DNA of 64,000 nt from NCBI GenBank assembly GCA_033439765.1, contig JAULSN010000006.1, positions 3,224,001 to 3,288,000 on the forward strand, read 5' to 3'. Position 1 is the first letter of the stretch. The number at the start of each line of letters is the position of its first letter. Made by a program: the position numbers and the translations under genes. This document shows, piece after piece, positions 1 through 13,150 of this stretch. The DNA is from Lasiosphaeria ovina. Its lineage: Eukaryota; Ascomycota; Sordariomycetes; Sordariales; Lasiosphaeriaceae. A model generated the notes under the pieces. The model worked only from the letters and a program-made list of their open reading frames with translations. It was not told the origin of the DNA and ran no database searches.

Positions 1-61
1 TCTCCACCGGGCGGGCCATCAGCGCCCCATAATCGGCGGCGGCGACGGAAGCCTGCGACAT
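1..61 (-). CDS. possible 5' end of a leftward gene (partial)
   Basis: An ATG on the minus strand at 61 opens a frame that stays open for 20 codons to the window edge (MSQASVAAADYGALMARPVE). The bases before it are GGCAAC. The peptide is Ala-rich and shows no domain, so no function can be given. I infer a gene start because the frame is open, the composition is protein-like, and the DNA to its right contains no other coding signal for a long way, as expected of a promoter side. It could also be chance. Confidence 0.35.
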   Translation of the reverse strand, partial: MSQASVAAADYGALMARPVE

Positions 62-3000
62 GTTGCCGGCCTCCCTCGAGTTTGGTGGCCTAGAGCCCAC
101 TAATGCCCAAGGTAGCCACTTCCAGGCCACAACAACGCTCTAAAGTCTTGGGCCTGAGACGTTGGCTATCCAAAGTGCAGCAAACCCCACTGGAAGACAT
201 TTTCCGGGCCACACCGCTTCTAGAAGCTCCACCGTAGTGCGCCCGTATTAGTTCAATCCATATTGCACAGCAGACAAAGCGTAGTAGCATTACCCCTCTA
301 GCTTGAGCCTAGCCCCTAATAAGCGCTCTTGGTTACGGCTAGATAGTGGTTGCGCAAGATCTCTGGGCATTTCCAAGAGTCGTCGGCGTTTGATCATGGT
401 GGGAATTGCATTGGTCGCCGCCATATCAGACCACCCGAATGCAAGTCAAGAGCGTCAACATTCAGTCCACGCTCCACATTGACATTGGGGCTCCGGGCGC
501 AGTGTAACGCTCCTGTTGCTGGGCAGTGTGGCTGGCAGCGGTGGGAGAGAGGAAGTCGTCTTGGTCGTCTTCAAATGTGTTGACACAATCGCCACCCCAA
601 AGTAGCTTGGCCTTCCTAAAAGGCCGACCTGCAGGTCTGTCAAAAAAAAACTGCATGCATCCAAACCATTGTGGCGTTTGCCTTTGACATTTTCGTTTTC
701 CTACAGCAAGACAGCCCCCCCCTTGGTTGACAGTAGACACAGTCGCTAAATATCGAGGCCTGCACTGTGCATCCGAAGCAGGACAAACAGAGACGTAGGA
801 ATCAGTCGGCATCTCGTGTCTGCACGTTTTGGTTGTGGTATGGTATCGGGTCTGGTTGCCAGGCGGATGCCGGACTCGGTTTGGCCCCCTTGGCGAGGGG
901 CGCCGAGAATAACCCATAACGAGCGTAACCCTCGATTATACGTCTCCTTCACCCCAAGGCAGCGACCTTCGTCTGCTGCTCGAAATTGTTCTGTCCGAGT
1001 CTGTGTTCGGTGATGTAATCCACTCCCGAAGTTGTCAGGGAAAACTGTAACGAGGCGGTTGAGGAGAGCGCCACCTTAGCATCCTGGAGCAGCCAGCCGA
1101 TGGCTGGGGTAACCATTCTTTGCGATTCGATGCCTAACCGCAACAAGATCTCCCTACATGTTCGCGCAGTGGCTTGAGCAACAATTCACGCTCCAGCACA
1201 CACTGCCGAGGAATCAGGGTGCCACGGTCGCCGGTAACGGTAACTGCATCAGCGAGCAGTTGTGTTACGTGCCTCAACAGCCGCCACTTTGCGGGGCATG
1301 TTGCTGGCCAGATGAACAGAACCCGAATAGCTCATGGTCCAAGTCCATGGCATGTAACAATCGGAGTTGAGAATGATGGCGAGATGCAAACTACCGCACC
1401 TGCAGCCCGAGCACCCAGGCGGCGTGATTAGGTAGGGCATCGCCGGATTTTGTCTCGGTCCCCTATGGCATTAGCGCTACCGCAACGGAAGCACTCGCCC
1501 CAGCGGGACGGAAGAAATAGTACGGATGGAGTCGGGATCCGACAGCTGCGGATAAATCCTTCACCACGGTTGGGTAACAACGAACCAGACGGGCTGCCTG
1601 CGGATATCTGAGATGTGACAGACACGAGTCCCACCAAGGAATCCGGGGTGCATGAGCTGGGGACCGCTCAGACCTGGGAGAGAACGGGTTCTGAGGAAGA
1701 GTGAAACGATGGGAAATACTCTCCGCAGTGCTTCCTTGTGATGACTCGATGTTCATGGATTACCAGAGACAACGCTCTCTGGAACATGTGATACTCGGAT
1801 CGACACATCGTAAAAGGTACAGCAAGACAGCTCGTCTTTGCTCAGGCTTGCTATTGGGCTCTGCTCTTGAGACGAGCTGGCACGAACGAAGGCGGAAGGG
1901 TATGTGGTGTCTCGCCAAGAGCATTTCTTGAGCGAAAGGCCAAGAACCTCTGTTTCTCTGCACTTGCTCGAGCTCTCTAGCGGCGGGCTGAAGAGTGGTT
2001 TATCCATGACTGGACGTTGTTCGATACGTCTTCCAATGTTGATCTCGGAGACGAGGTCCGGGGCAAGAAACACAGAAGGTATTTGCGAATATACCCGAGT
2101 ATGGTCTCTTCTTGTGTATGGTCGGTCACAAGACGTGCCCTGGCGCTGTCCGGGGCAGGCAGAAAGAACTGCGGCCAAACGGAGCAAGCCTTCAACTTGG
2201 GTTGCGAAAAGCATATCTCTCTCATGTTTGCAAAAGCACGGACACCTCCGGCTCCGGTGTCGTGCCATGCCCCGAAAAGTGTTCCGTGCCGGGTGTGTGG
2301 GTTGGCATCTGTTGGGCCGGCATCGGGCAACACGGTAGAACGGCAGGAGCTTGGTCGGCCGACGGGAAGAGGGATCCTTCGAGTCCGTGGCGTTTGTGGA
2401 AGACAGCACTGTGCACTCTGCCAAGAGCATCGTCAAACACCAGGGCCAGCGGAGAGGCTTGGCATTTGGGGGCCTGGGAAGATCGGTCTGGGCCCGACGG
2501 TCTGGGGCTGCATGCACCGCTGTGCAGAGCCTCCAGTGCGGCAAAAAGAAGAAACTGCTGCTCGTCAATCGAGATTCAGTTCGATTCGAGCGAAGGAACG
2601 AATGGCGGCTTCACCGCCATTTACAAATACAACTGCCCAATGCCCATCCAGGGCACGTTGGCGGGATCGCTGGGCGGCCTCGGATCGCTATCATCTCACC
2701 TCACCCGACCTTAGTCCGCCGTCCGTGAACCCTGAGCAGCGGCACGGCCGGAACCAATCCATTCGGGAAACGATACCGCAATGGCTCGCCAGTGATGAAA
2801 TCCCTCATCACATCGCAGCGAGCCTCGGACGAGGGCGCAAACCCTGCCGGTCTGACAATTCAGGTGAAGCGCAGACTCAGATTCCGCGCTAATGGGTGCC
2901 TAAGCCGTGGTTCAGACGACATAGCGTGCCTTTTTCGGTGAGTTGGGGCAAAATTATTTCGCTGTGCCCCTCAACAAAAGGTGAGAGAAAGCACTTTCTT

Positions 3001-6000
3001 TCGTCCGGATTGGTCAAGCTCCGCTCAAGGTCCAGGGCCTGTCCCGCGTTCGAGCCCCCCGTTCGAGCCCCCACTGTCAGCATTCTTATTGGGAGCAGAT
3101 CACCTGTTCTCGAGCAACTGCGCGTAAGCGGCACAGGGATCCAGCCAGTCATTGTCGCCCGTTCAGTCACCATGTCCAGTCCATCTCGTTGGCGAGGCTG
3201 CTGGTGACACTGGTTGACTGGCTAAGCTGCCTTGGCTGTGCTCGTCCACAACAAGTGTCGATGCGGTGAGAGGGAAAAGTAGAAAAAAAGTACGCTATAG
3301 AGCTCGCTAATTGACGGCGAATGCTGTCTTGGCCTGGGATTGGTTGCGTGGCTTCACGTGTTCCAGTTGCGTCGAAAAGACGGGAGATCACCAGTCGTCA
3401 TTTCTGAAGAGGCATCTTTCTGAAAGCTTTGAGCTCGAGCCCGCCCGAAAAAAATCCAGTGGGGTTTTGTTTTGAGGCTTGGGCTTCGGGGATGGGGGCT
3501 GCAATCGACTCTTTCCAGTTCCCAGTTTGACACAGCCTCTCCGCCAACGGGGGTGGGGGGCGTTGGTGTCATTTCAATTGAGATCGCCGACGGGCTTTGT
3601 TAGGACGCGGGGGTGGAAATGTCTCTGCCCTGCCAGGCTTGCGGGGCTGGTTACACACAACGACTTTTGATGATGCTGACTTCGGGCGGGATAGTCGGCG
3701 TTGAGTCGTTAAAGCTCAAGAACCACGCATTGATGTTTGTCTCTTGCAAATTGGCTTAGTCGATTGCACCTCCGGATAGAGTCAGACTAGAGACGATAGA
3801 AGTTGCGCGGAAATTCTGACAGGAGCGGAATATTGGAAATAGTTTCATCCTGCTGACGGCTGACGGGAGAGAGGCATCCTTGGTAGAGCCGTCGGTAGGA
3901 GCAACCTGGGAGGTTCAGTCAAGGGCTTGAAAGACTTGAAGCGATATCCCCCACGCCAACAAACTTGCCGCGGCCTCCAACGAAGTCTCAATTTGCGAGA
4001 TCGCACCTTCCCTACAACTTGGCCCAACCCCTTGCAAAGTGAAGTGACAAACAATAAGGAGGAGCGAGCGGTGAATTTCTTTGTCCAGCCTCCCGCAATC
4101 CCACAGTGTGCGCCATCTTTTTTCCATACAGGGTACCCAACCCCGCGGCCTTTCGCTGACAAAGGTGTCACGAAAGCGGGGTTGCAATGGAAACCTGGTC
4201 CGTGCGTAGAACACTCCTTTTTCGACAATTTGTTGTGTCGAACGTTTAAAGATGGAATACGTGTGGATAGCAACGAGGAGGTCTCATTATTTGTTTGCTA
4301 ATTCGGCAACTGTCTGTTAGATACTGTTTCGGGGTGCAGAGATATTACTTGTCGCGTCAACGTTGTGAAGAAAAATCACCGTGTTTTCTGTGCTCGAACG
4401 CAGGTTACGTCATAGATGTGCAAAAACACATAAGAATGTTTCTTGACCTTGTCCCAATCCAGCTAGGTCATTTATGGTCTGAATCTGCCAAGAAATCTCT
4501 GCCTGGGACCTTCTGCCGTTTCCCAGCTGTCTGGGCTCGCGGTCAGTGGAGGGAGGGATTCCCCACGCTTTTCTTTTTCGACGAGACAAGGCTCCTCCCC
4601 AGACAGAAAAAAAACAAGGTTATTCGGACCCACGAGACCCATCACATAAAATCTTGTCCGGCGATCACTGCATCAGAAAATTCTACCATGTTTTGGGCAA
4701 TTATCTAGCCGTGTGCTCCGCGCGCCCTGGCGGTGACTTGCAGAGGGATAATGCGATTCCGGCAGCTTGGGACCGGAGTTGACAATCCTTTCCTCCTGGA
4801 GACTCTAGTGTACAAAGTCTATTCCCCGCAGATGGGAAGGTTTTGAGTTTCCGCGGCGGGGAGGATTGGTCTCCCCAATCCAAGCTCTCCTTCCCCAGCT
4901 CCGAGTCATGCATGCCGGGGCTTATTTGGGTGCCCAGCGAGCGGTCAACATCTCCGGAGCCCCTGACTTGGTCTCTGAACCTCCAGGCTATAAGCAGAGT
5001 TGGTCGGGACAGACAGTGGATAGCAGTCACTCGTATCTTCTTTTGAGATGGAGGCGGAGGGAACGCTGTCCGTCGATGCCCGTTGAGCGCTTGGTGCTTC
5101 ATGCAAAGGCTTAATCCCCCCTCCTCGTGTGGCGTCGAGGCGGGGTGTATGCCAGCAACGGCAACGAAGGCTTGCGCGTCTTGCCTGGTTTTCTCGGCAG
5201 CTCCCTTGAAGCTATTCGCTCCCTGCAGAGAGGGGAACGAAATTGTGTAGGGCCAAAGGTTAGCTATAGGCAGCTGGTTATTGGGTGGAGGTTGGAAAGC
5301 TGTCAAAAACTTGGAAGTCGTTGCCCGAAAAGGCAATTTCCCTCGTCGATCGTCGGGGAGCCGGAGAAAACACCCTCCTAAGTGCCATGCTGCTGCACGA
5401 GTGGACTGGATCCCTGCTCACCGACACACAACCATCTTCACTCGCCTCTTGAGCCTCTATCGAGCCTCTTTGAGCCTCCGCAATACGGGGGATGGAGTTG
5501 TTGGAGAATACGCACGCTGCATCGACTTCGATACCCCTCTTTCTTCACAAGGCAAGTTCAGTTGCAGCGGTCGACCGACTCCTTGATGTCCTCTCTCGCA
5601 ATGATGCAGGCCACTTGTCCTCTCTGTTGACTGCTGGTGGAATAGAGGGGATTCCAAGGTTACAGAAGGGAGGGGGGGATGCAATGTGTGTGCAGGTCTC
5701 GCTTTGATCTTTGTGTGGTATTGTTCTCGGATTAATGCTAGACCTCCAGCGTATGTAGTGTATGTACAGCACATACCACATAACCACATATAGTTTACGA
5801 CGGTTTTAGGGAGGTGGGGGGACGTGACACCACCACATTCACCCACCACCCACACCACGCGCCTCACTGATATCGATATCAGCCGAAATCCCACCTTGGC
5901 CCTCCAGATTCCCATGCCCTCTTATCTCGCGAATCTTCGCGTCGAGATAGCGACATGCCCTCGAGATGGATGGAGGAAGGGCCTCTCGGGGTTCGATCGG

Positions 6001-9000
6001 AAGACCCTCCATGCCTTCGCGAAGACCCTGATCTCCATCCGCCAGGGTAAACACGATACCCTTTGTGCTTTTGTCCCACCGGCGCCAGCGCCAGTACGTG
6101 GATGTGTATCCGTGGCTGGTATCCTTGTACGGGGCGGCACGGCTGGCTCCAGCGCAAGAAGCCGTTGCATCCACTCTCCGAGACATCTCGTTACGTACCA
6201 CGGTCCGGGCACAAGACACTAGAATCGCGCGGCGTTGCACCAAAGGGACACAAAGCAATGGTCGGCGGACTAAACACTCCGCCAGGGCGGCCAGACGGAG
6301 CACAAAGCTTCCGCGCGGCTACGGCGTACAGGTGGAGGGGATTCGATAAATCTTCCCCCTTCTGCGACCTCTGTCCTGTGTCTCGCGTCTTGCGTCGCCA
6401 GCCGACATATTTGGTGCGCGGGTTTCATTTGGCAAGCTCGAGAAGCCGGGTCTTATTGGCTGCTGCCTTCCGGTATCCCGCTTCCGACAGACGTCCAACC
6501 GACCCCCGTACGTTCTGCATAAGAGAGATACTAAGACTTGGCGAATGCATCGGGCAGGAGATTTGATAGAGCACAGACGCCATCTACCGTTGCATTGCAC
6601 GCTGCTTTCCTCGGTTTCCCGTTTGGTAGGCGACCAAAATATACTGGGAATGGCATCGGCAGCGGCAGGTTATAGTGTAAACATTACTCAGTAATGTGGC
6701 AACAAGCCGACTCATCCGGGGGCTACTGCGGTGCGCTGCGAATCTGCCGGTAGAAGGTTTATGCAAGAAATGCATCGTTTCTTGCCGATAGTTGATCATG
6801 AGACTTGCGCGAAATGATGTGAACTCCAACTTGGCGTTACTGCACGAGGCCGTTCGACCCGAAAGGTTGTTACAAGTTTTACCGTGCTTGCGTACTTGCA
6901 ATCCAACTGGGTTATCATGCCAGCTTTGCATGAATTGAGCTTTGGTGTTTTTGGAGCCACTTAAGTGGAACGCAAGTTCCCGAGCACCGTACGTCGGACG
7001 ACTGTCTTGATACTGTGCTTGGGTTCAAATGTGGACACAGTGCCAGATTGTGTGAGCAACTCCAAAGATTGCCCAATGGCCCGAGTGCTGGTAAGCCGTT
7101 GCGCACGAGTTGCAACACGTGCGGCTTTGAGCCAGGGAGGGGCAGAGGCCACAAATAATTATTTCTTTTGCTTCCAAAAAAAATCTGATTGGCCAATGGC
7201 AAAGATAAGCAACGGACTGGAGGGGCAATGCCAGCCACAGACCAAGGCACACTGCCCTATAATGGTGGAAGCTGCCAGTAGCTTTCAGAAAACGATGAAA
7301 GAAAAAAAATTTCGTCCCAGAAGTACAGTGGCCTGACTAACATGAAGAAAAAAAGGTGCCAGAACGCGCTCGATTGCGCGACCGATACAAGGAGAAAGGC
7401 CCCCGTGCCGTAGCCAAGCCCAGTATCAGATCATAGTGGAGCGCCCAGAGATGCGGCGATTCCCACAGGCAAGGGGGCCACGGACCCGTGCTCAGGCGAT
7501 TGGCTAAGGAGTTGTGGATTGCGCGGGCCGCGGATGCAAACAGCAAAAGTTTCAACATGGCCCGGACGAAGGGTTATTTTGGCCAAAAATAAACAAAGAG
7601 CTTCGCTTATATTGGACCCTTGGATGGTATATGGCCTAGCCAGAGGCAGAGGGTCGGCTGCACCGCTGATAGATTCGTCGGTAGCCAGATCTTAGGGCGT
7701 GCGCGACCCCTACTCTTCGGGAATCTGGGAAGCTATCAAGGGGAATGTAAACAAAATTTACCAGTCATCCCGCACAGCGGGACAGAAATGACAAACGCCC
7801 AGGACGCCCTGGTGGGAATGCAATGGGTACTAAGATCGCAACCGAGTGGCACAGAGAACGCCGATGGCAAAGGACTCCATTTAGGACTGAATGCCGCAGT
7901 GCTCAACGTTTAAACCTCCGTCTCTAGGCAGTGCAAGTCGGGACGGGAAGGCCGATTAGGTAGGCGACAGGGGTTGCTGGTGCCCGAACGACTGTCTCAA
8001 AATCGGTCACCTGGACCTTCACAGCCACTGGAGACAGGCCAACAATTAAGGTGAGGGTGGCTTTGTGCGATGCGAAATGTTTCTTTTCACGATTGTATGG
8101 CCGTCATTGGGTCGGCGTGTTGGGCAGTTGGTGTCTCAGAAAATTGAAACAAGACATCGAGGGCAGAGCCGCAAAGGGGAGCCAACACGCGACGTCAGCG
8201 GTTGCCCCACGGGGTTCCTGGTCGATGATCTGGTGATCTGTCTGTGCCGCGCCCGTTTGGCCCCGTTTCGTCATTCCGCTCACCTTCGGCCCCAAAAGAA
8301 CAATTGAAGATCGTTCAGAGAAGAAGGCAAAAAAGCAAAGAAAAAACGAAGCATGCGTCTGAAACGAGTGGGAGCGTGTGCAGCAAAAGCATTTTCCTTT
8401 GTTTGGTGCGGCGGGCGGTGCCGGCTGGACGCGGGGGCGCAAATGGGATCGCCGAGCCCTAAAGCACTGACTAGAAAACGCACTAGCCGGTGGAAATTAT
8501 ATACACGTGTACACTGAGTGTGCACACCAGCTGGTAGAGAAAGGCACAGCCCTCCAGAGCAAGCGCGGGAGGGCGGGAACCATTAAGTTACGTACTACTA
8601 CCGGGGTAACCTGCGAGGATAGGTACGAAGTCTCTCACAACCTCGACGCCTACCTAGGTTTGGGACCAACAAAAGATGCCGTATCTTTTCGCCCTATTGT
8701 TTTTGCTGCTTAAAGTAACGTCTCCCCCGAAGTATGCGTCGTAGGAGTTATGTAAGGTGGCCGCCAGCTTCGGGTCACCTAAAAATAACAAAAAAATGCG
8801 GTAATGGCGATGGCGGCACCCGAAGCGAAGATGACATCCCAATATGTTTGTCGCATAGACACCCATGGACGTCCATAAGCCAACAAGCTTCAAACTGATG
8901 AACTGCTACCATTCCATCCTCCCGTGGGGGGTTATATCATTACTGAGCCCGTCAGTAGCTTGGCAGGCGCGATTATCATATCGCAGTCGCCTGTCAGACT

Positions 9001-12000
9001 CAGGGCCAGGGTGGGCCAGGGCATGCTGTGTGTCTCGTCTGTCACTGCCGCCTGTCACAGGGGCGAGACCCGTCCGGCTTCCAAGGAGGGGTGGCCGACA
9101 TGGCGGGCGGGACGCTCGGGACCCGTTGTGGCCCCGATCCAGGCCTCCCCTCCAGAGGGCGGCTCTTTGGGTTCGCCGTCTGACACTTAAAGGCCGCCGA
9201 ATGTCGCAATTGTCACCAAAGTCCGACGCAGCCACTTCCGATTACGCTCCCGTTCAATCTGCCAATTCGGATACGAATTACCCCCAGGAGTAGAAAGGAT
9301 AGGCAACGGCGGGTAGGAGGTCAGCGAGCGCCAATCCGATATTAGTGTGGCGAGCCCGCTTTCGGAGCTGCTTATCAGTGACCAAGGCACATCACACTTG
9401 GATGAACTGATCTCAGGAAATGGCCAAGGCCGCGATGCAAAGAGAAATACCTATTGTACGGAATAAGCTGCTTCTGTCGCAAGATGCATGCAACACACTA
9501 TAGATGCCCCGTACTCCATCCTCCATACTGGTTCCAGGGGGGGTCTTCAGGAACCCGCAAAGGTAGGGAAAGACACTCTAATCGGCCATTTATAGTAATT
9601 AGGGGAGAAGTCAATGGCGTGCTCCGGATTCGGTTTGTCAAGATCAGCAACCAAGAATGATGACTGGGAGACAAAAAAAACCAGAGCGGCTTTAAAGCGG
9701 GGATTGCCGCCGATAGTCCCATCTTCGCTGTGAGGAGCGTCGGCTCTCGGTGGATGCGCTGCCCAACGCCGGTGCAGCATTGCGAATGCCCCAAGTTCTT
9801 AGCTTGTGATTACACATCCATTCGTGCACAGCCGAAAATCCTCTCGTCCCACCGCTGCAGCTTTTTTTCTTTTCTTTTTCGAGTGGCTTGCACAATGGCT
9901 TGACTTGATCGTAAGAACGGTCCAGGGGGTCGGGTTAGCCTCATGCACGACGAACAGGAGCGGGGCCCTCTTGCAGGACAGAGTGCAGGAGCCACCCATC
10001 CAAGATTTGTCTCCGAGCAAATCAGGGGCCAGGAACGGCTGATGGCGCAAAGCCGTTCAAGATAACAAGACGCGGTGTGAAGGTTTGGGAGATTGTTTGC
10101 AGAAAAAGACACCAGGATGCTGATATCGTATCTGAACTTCCCTGCGCCGCGGGGTTGTTTCTGACAGGCGGGGGAAGATCTCAAACATACGATTGAACTC
10201 TCTTTAGTCGCTATTATCGGGTATAGACTCGGTGCTGCAGCCGACGTCAAAGGCCGTTAGATGATGTGCGGCAGCAGCAACAAGCAAGTGAGGGGCAACT
10301 CGAAGGAGGGGTTGACAAAAATGCCAGTCGGTGAGCATCATTGGAGCACGGCGTGATATTGGCAACACCAAGCCCAACTGCATTGACAATGGCATTGCCG
10401 GGCCTCAGCCGCCAATTCGCTCGCAACCCGAGCCAGTAGTAGCGGATGCCATATTCAGGGTCGACTCGGTACGAGAACTCTCGTCACCACAACACCACTT
10501 CCCTAGCTCGACAAGCCGGCCGATGCCGATGGAAGGCGGAAAGGAGACCCGGCAGTACTATGGAGATACCCGCACGCAAAGGGCTTAATACCGCTGCCGG
10601 GACTGGCGCTAGGATTGGACTGAATCCTCAAATACGCCTCAGTGTGGCCGACCGACGAGTCTAGGCTCCGTGGAGAACAATGTGTATTTTATTATGGGCC
10701 GCCATCTAGAGATATTCTGCCTCCCGCTGCTCACGTCCATCCGAAGCCGCTGCAAAGCTTTGGGCAGACGCCGTCTACTACTTTGCAGTAGTGGTCGAAT
10801 CCGACCACTTCCTAGTAAATCTCGAAGGCTTCGGCATCTCATCCCAGATATTGACCCTGAACTGCCCCGCTAAGATGGTACCTAACATACCCAGCTAGCG
10901 CTTAGTTTTGACACCGCGGATCCGGCAAACGACTGACCTGCGCCTTAATTTTTACCACCAAGTCCGAGGTGTTTTAGAAAGCGGTGCTAAATAGATATTG
11001 GCCCTAATTTTCGGCCTCCAAGATTCTGGGCCCCTTACGTACGTAGTAGTTACGGAATACTGGCTTCGACGGTGGGCGGCAGCAGGGCCGGAGCCCTGCC
11101 GGCCGTGGTCGTCGCCGTGGTCGTCGCCGCCCATAGCGCAAAGACGTTGATCGGCGGCCGTCAGGGAGATGCCTGCGAGCTGCCTGCATCAGTGCGCTTT
11201 GTCGGACGACCACGATACGACATGGGGGAGGCGCGTCAGCTTTTGAAGTTGGAGTTTCCCTCCCTCCGCTGAATCGACGGCCGCCGCCCAGGCCGTTTCC
11301 CGCTAAAAATATTTTCTTTCCCTCCCGCATCCTTAGCGCCCAGCCAAAAAAGGCCGTGTTCACTTGGCACGCTTTTTGCCCCCGTAGGTAGTCATAACAT
11401 CTAATCCAATTCGCCAGCACCAACGCATTGGTAGGGTTTTAAGATCAATTGGAAGAAAAATTCTCCTTGTCCGGCTGTCTTGGCTAGAACTTAGCAACAA
11501 AGGTGGCGCGAAACTAGCGTAGGAGACGTGAGGGCAAGTCGTAATGCACCAAGAGCTGAAATGGGTCGTTGGATGGCAACGAGCCTCTGCCGCACACGGC
11601 TGTGGAGCACTGATGAGCTGATGGATTCACTGAAACCCATTGGCACCTTAAGTTGGCGCTGGGAACCTGCTGGGCCTCTTTAACCAAGGATGAATGTTAT
11701 GGGAACCTGTCATTGAGATCTGCTCATCAAAGCGGCGTGGCTTCCCCGCAGTCCAAGGGTTTCAAGAGGGTGAAGAGCAAATATCAGACGTGCAGGCAGA
11801 TGGTCGCAGCATGATCAGTCGACCAGTCTGGCACTAGAAAAGAGCGACGTGCAGGAGCTGCAGCGATAGAAGTGTAGTTACGAAGGGGCTGGTATACTAA
11901 GACTGTTCGCGCACCCCATGGGAGGCGCTGAGGGATGTGCATGTAAATTTGTTTCTCTTCGCTGGAAATCTAGACGTGCGGTGGTGGCTTGTTGTCGGCC

Positions 12001-13150
12001 GGCCGTTGTGCCATGAGGTGGGTCGGCTGGTCGGCGAGAAAACTTGTTGGAAGCCGGAGGCTTGGAGCTGCCCTGGTCTGAGACTTGGCCCCTGTGTGCA
12101 ACCCGTTTTGTTGGAGCGCGCAGCCAGTGGCTCCAACAAGCGAACATTTCGCCGACGTCATTATTGCTGCGTTCTGCCATAAAAGTACATGCACAGATGT
12201 ACTCCGTACTTCCCACGCGACAGGGGACGCTGCAACCACCTGCAAGCCTCCTGTTGTGAGAGGTCCTATCATTTTGTGCTGCAGAGAACGCCCCCGCGCC
12301 CCGATTCAAGGAGTGCCCACCAAGACCGCTCAAGTGCCATATTCCCGCAAATAACCCAAGCTTGTCGCCCAATGTGAAGCATCTCCTATACTCTACTGGT
12401 AACCGAGGCATGAAATATGTTCGTAGAAATACGTGCTGGGTTGCCCTATCGCGCGGGGTCAAACAGCAAATCTTGGAGCACGGCCCCAGAGCCCAGGTAG
12501 GAAGCCAGAGCGCCGTCATCCACAGGCCCAGCAGCCCAGCAGCCCAGCAGCTTGCAGCCGCGCTTGCTATTCCCAGCAGTCAGGCAAAACCTTGGAGAAT
12601 GGACGGTTGTCCCCTATTCTCGTACGCTTCAGGCCGGTAATGCTAAGCGTGCGAGCCCAAAGCATTTAGCAGCCGGAGAAACCAAGAGAATGGACCGCTT
12701 TCGGGCGTTGAGACCTAGGTTAGCCTGTAGGCTCTCCCAGAAAGTCTAGGCGAACTCTAAAAGCTTCCATTGTGCTGGATGAATCGCAGCGACGGACGTA
12801 ACGACAGCTGCAAGCAATTTTGCGCCATGTGCGAGTCGCGGTATTCCTATCGAACTTGCGCATTCCCCGCGGCCCAAATACGATGGGCGACAGACGAAGG
12901 CATCTCGACGACCAAAATCGGAGCAGCTCCGATTGAGGTGTCTTGGTGTCTGGGCCGTTGGCGCGCTCGCACGGTGTACAAGTGGGAAGTTCCTTTCTGT
13001 TCTGTGCAGCGCAGGAGCTGCACGGTTGGTTTGAAGGTGGGTTTCTGGCCCAGGCTCGACATCGGTATCCACATGCACCAAGAAATGTTAGCGGGCCACT
13101 CGTAAGGTCCAGCACCCTTGCAGCGCCTGTATGTATGTACATGCATGGGA
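62..13150. other. gene-poor stretch, no gene seen
   Basis: About 13 kb in which the open frames have unnatural composition, lie on opposing strands over the same bases and share no splice-consistent partners. I recognise no protein domain, tRNA or rRNA here. Small items only: a 16-bp perfect palindrome at 5867-5882, three copies of an 8-base CAG-rich unit near 12528-12550, and homopolymer runs. It lies between a possible leftward gene start at 61 and the rightward gene at 14469, so it may be a long shared upstream region. It is not visibly AT-rich, unlike heavily RIP-mutated fungal DNA. Confidence 0.5.
5867..5882. repeat. 16-bp perfect palindrome
   Basis: CTGATATCGATATCAG reads the same on both strands. 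The symmetry stops immediately outside these bases. It lies in the gene-poor region with no gene nearby, so a regulatory role is only a possibility. Confidence 0.6.

Noticed and set aside
1753..2892. Overlapping frames of 271 and 291 codons on opposite strands
   Set aside because: They overlap antisense, have Arg/Cys/Ser-heavy unnatural composition, no domain, and no splice-consistent neighbours. Long frames are expected by chance in GC-rich DNA.
3045..3075. Possible tRNA T-arm (GTTCGAGCCCC twice)
   Set aside because: No matching acceptor, D or anticodon arms could be built around it; it is a short direct duplication.
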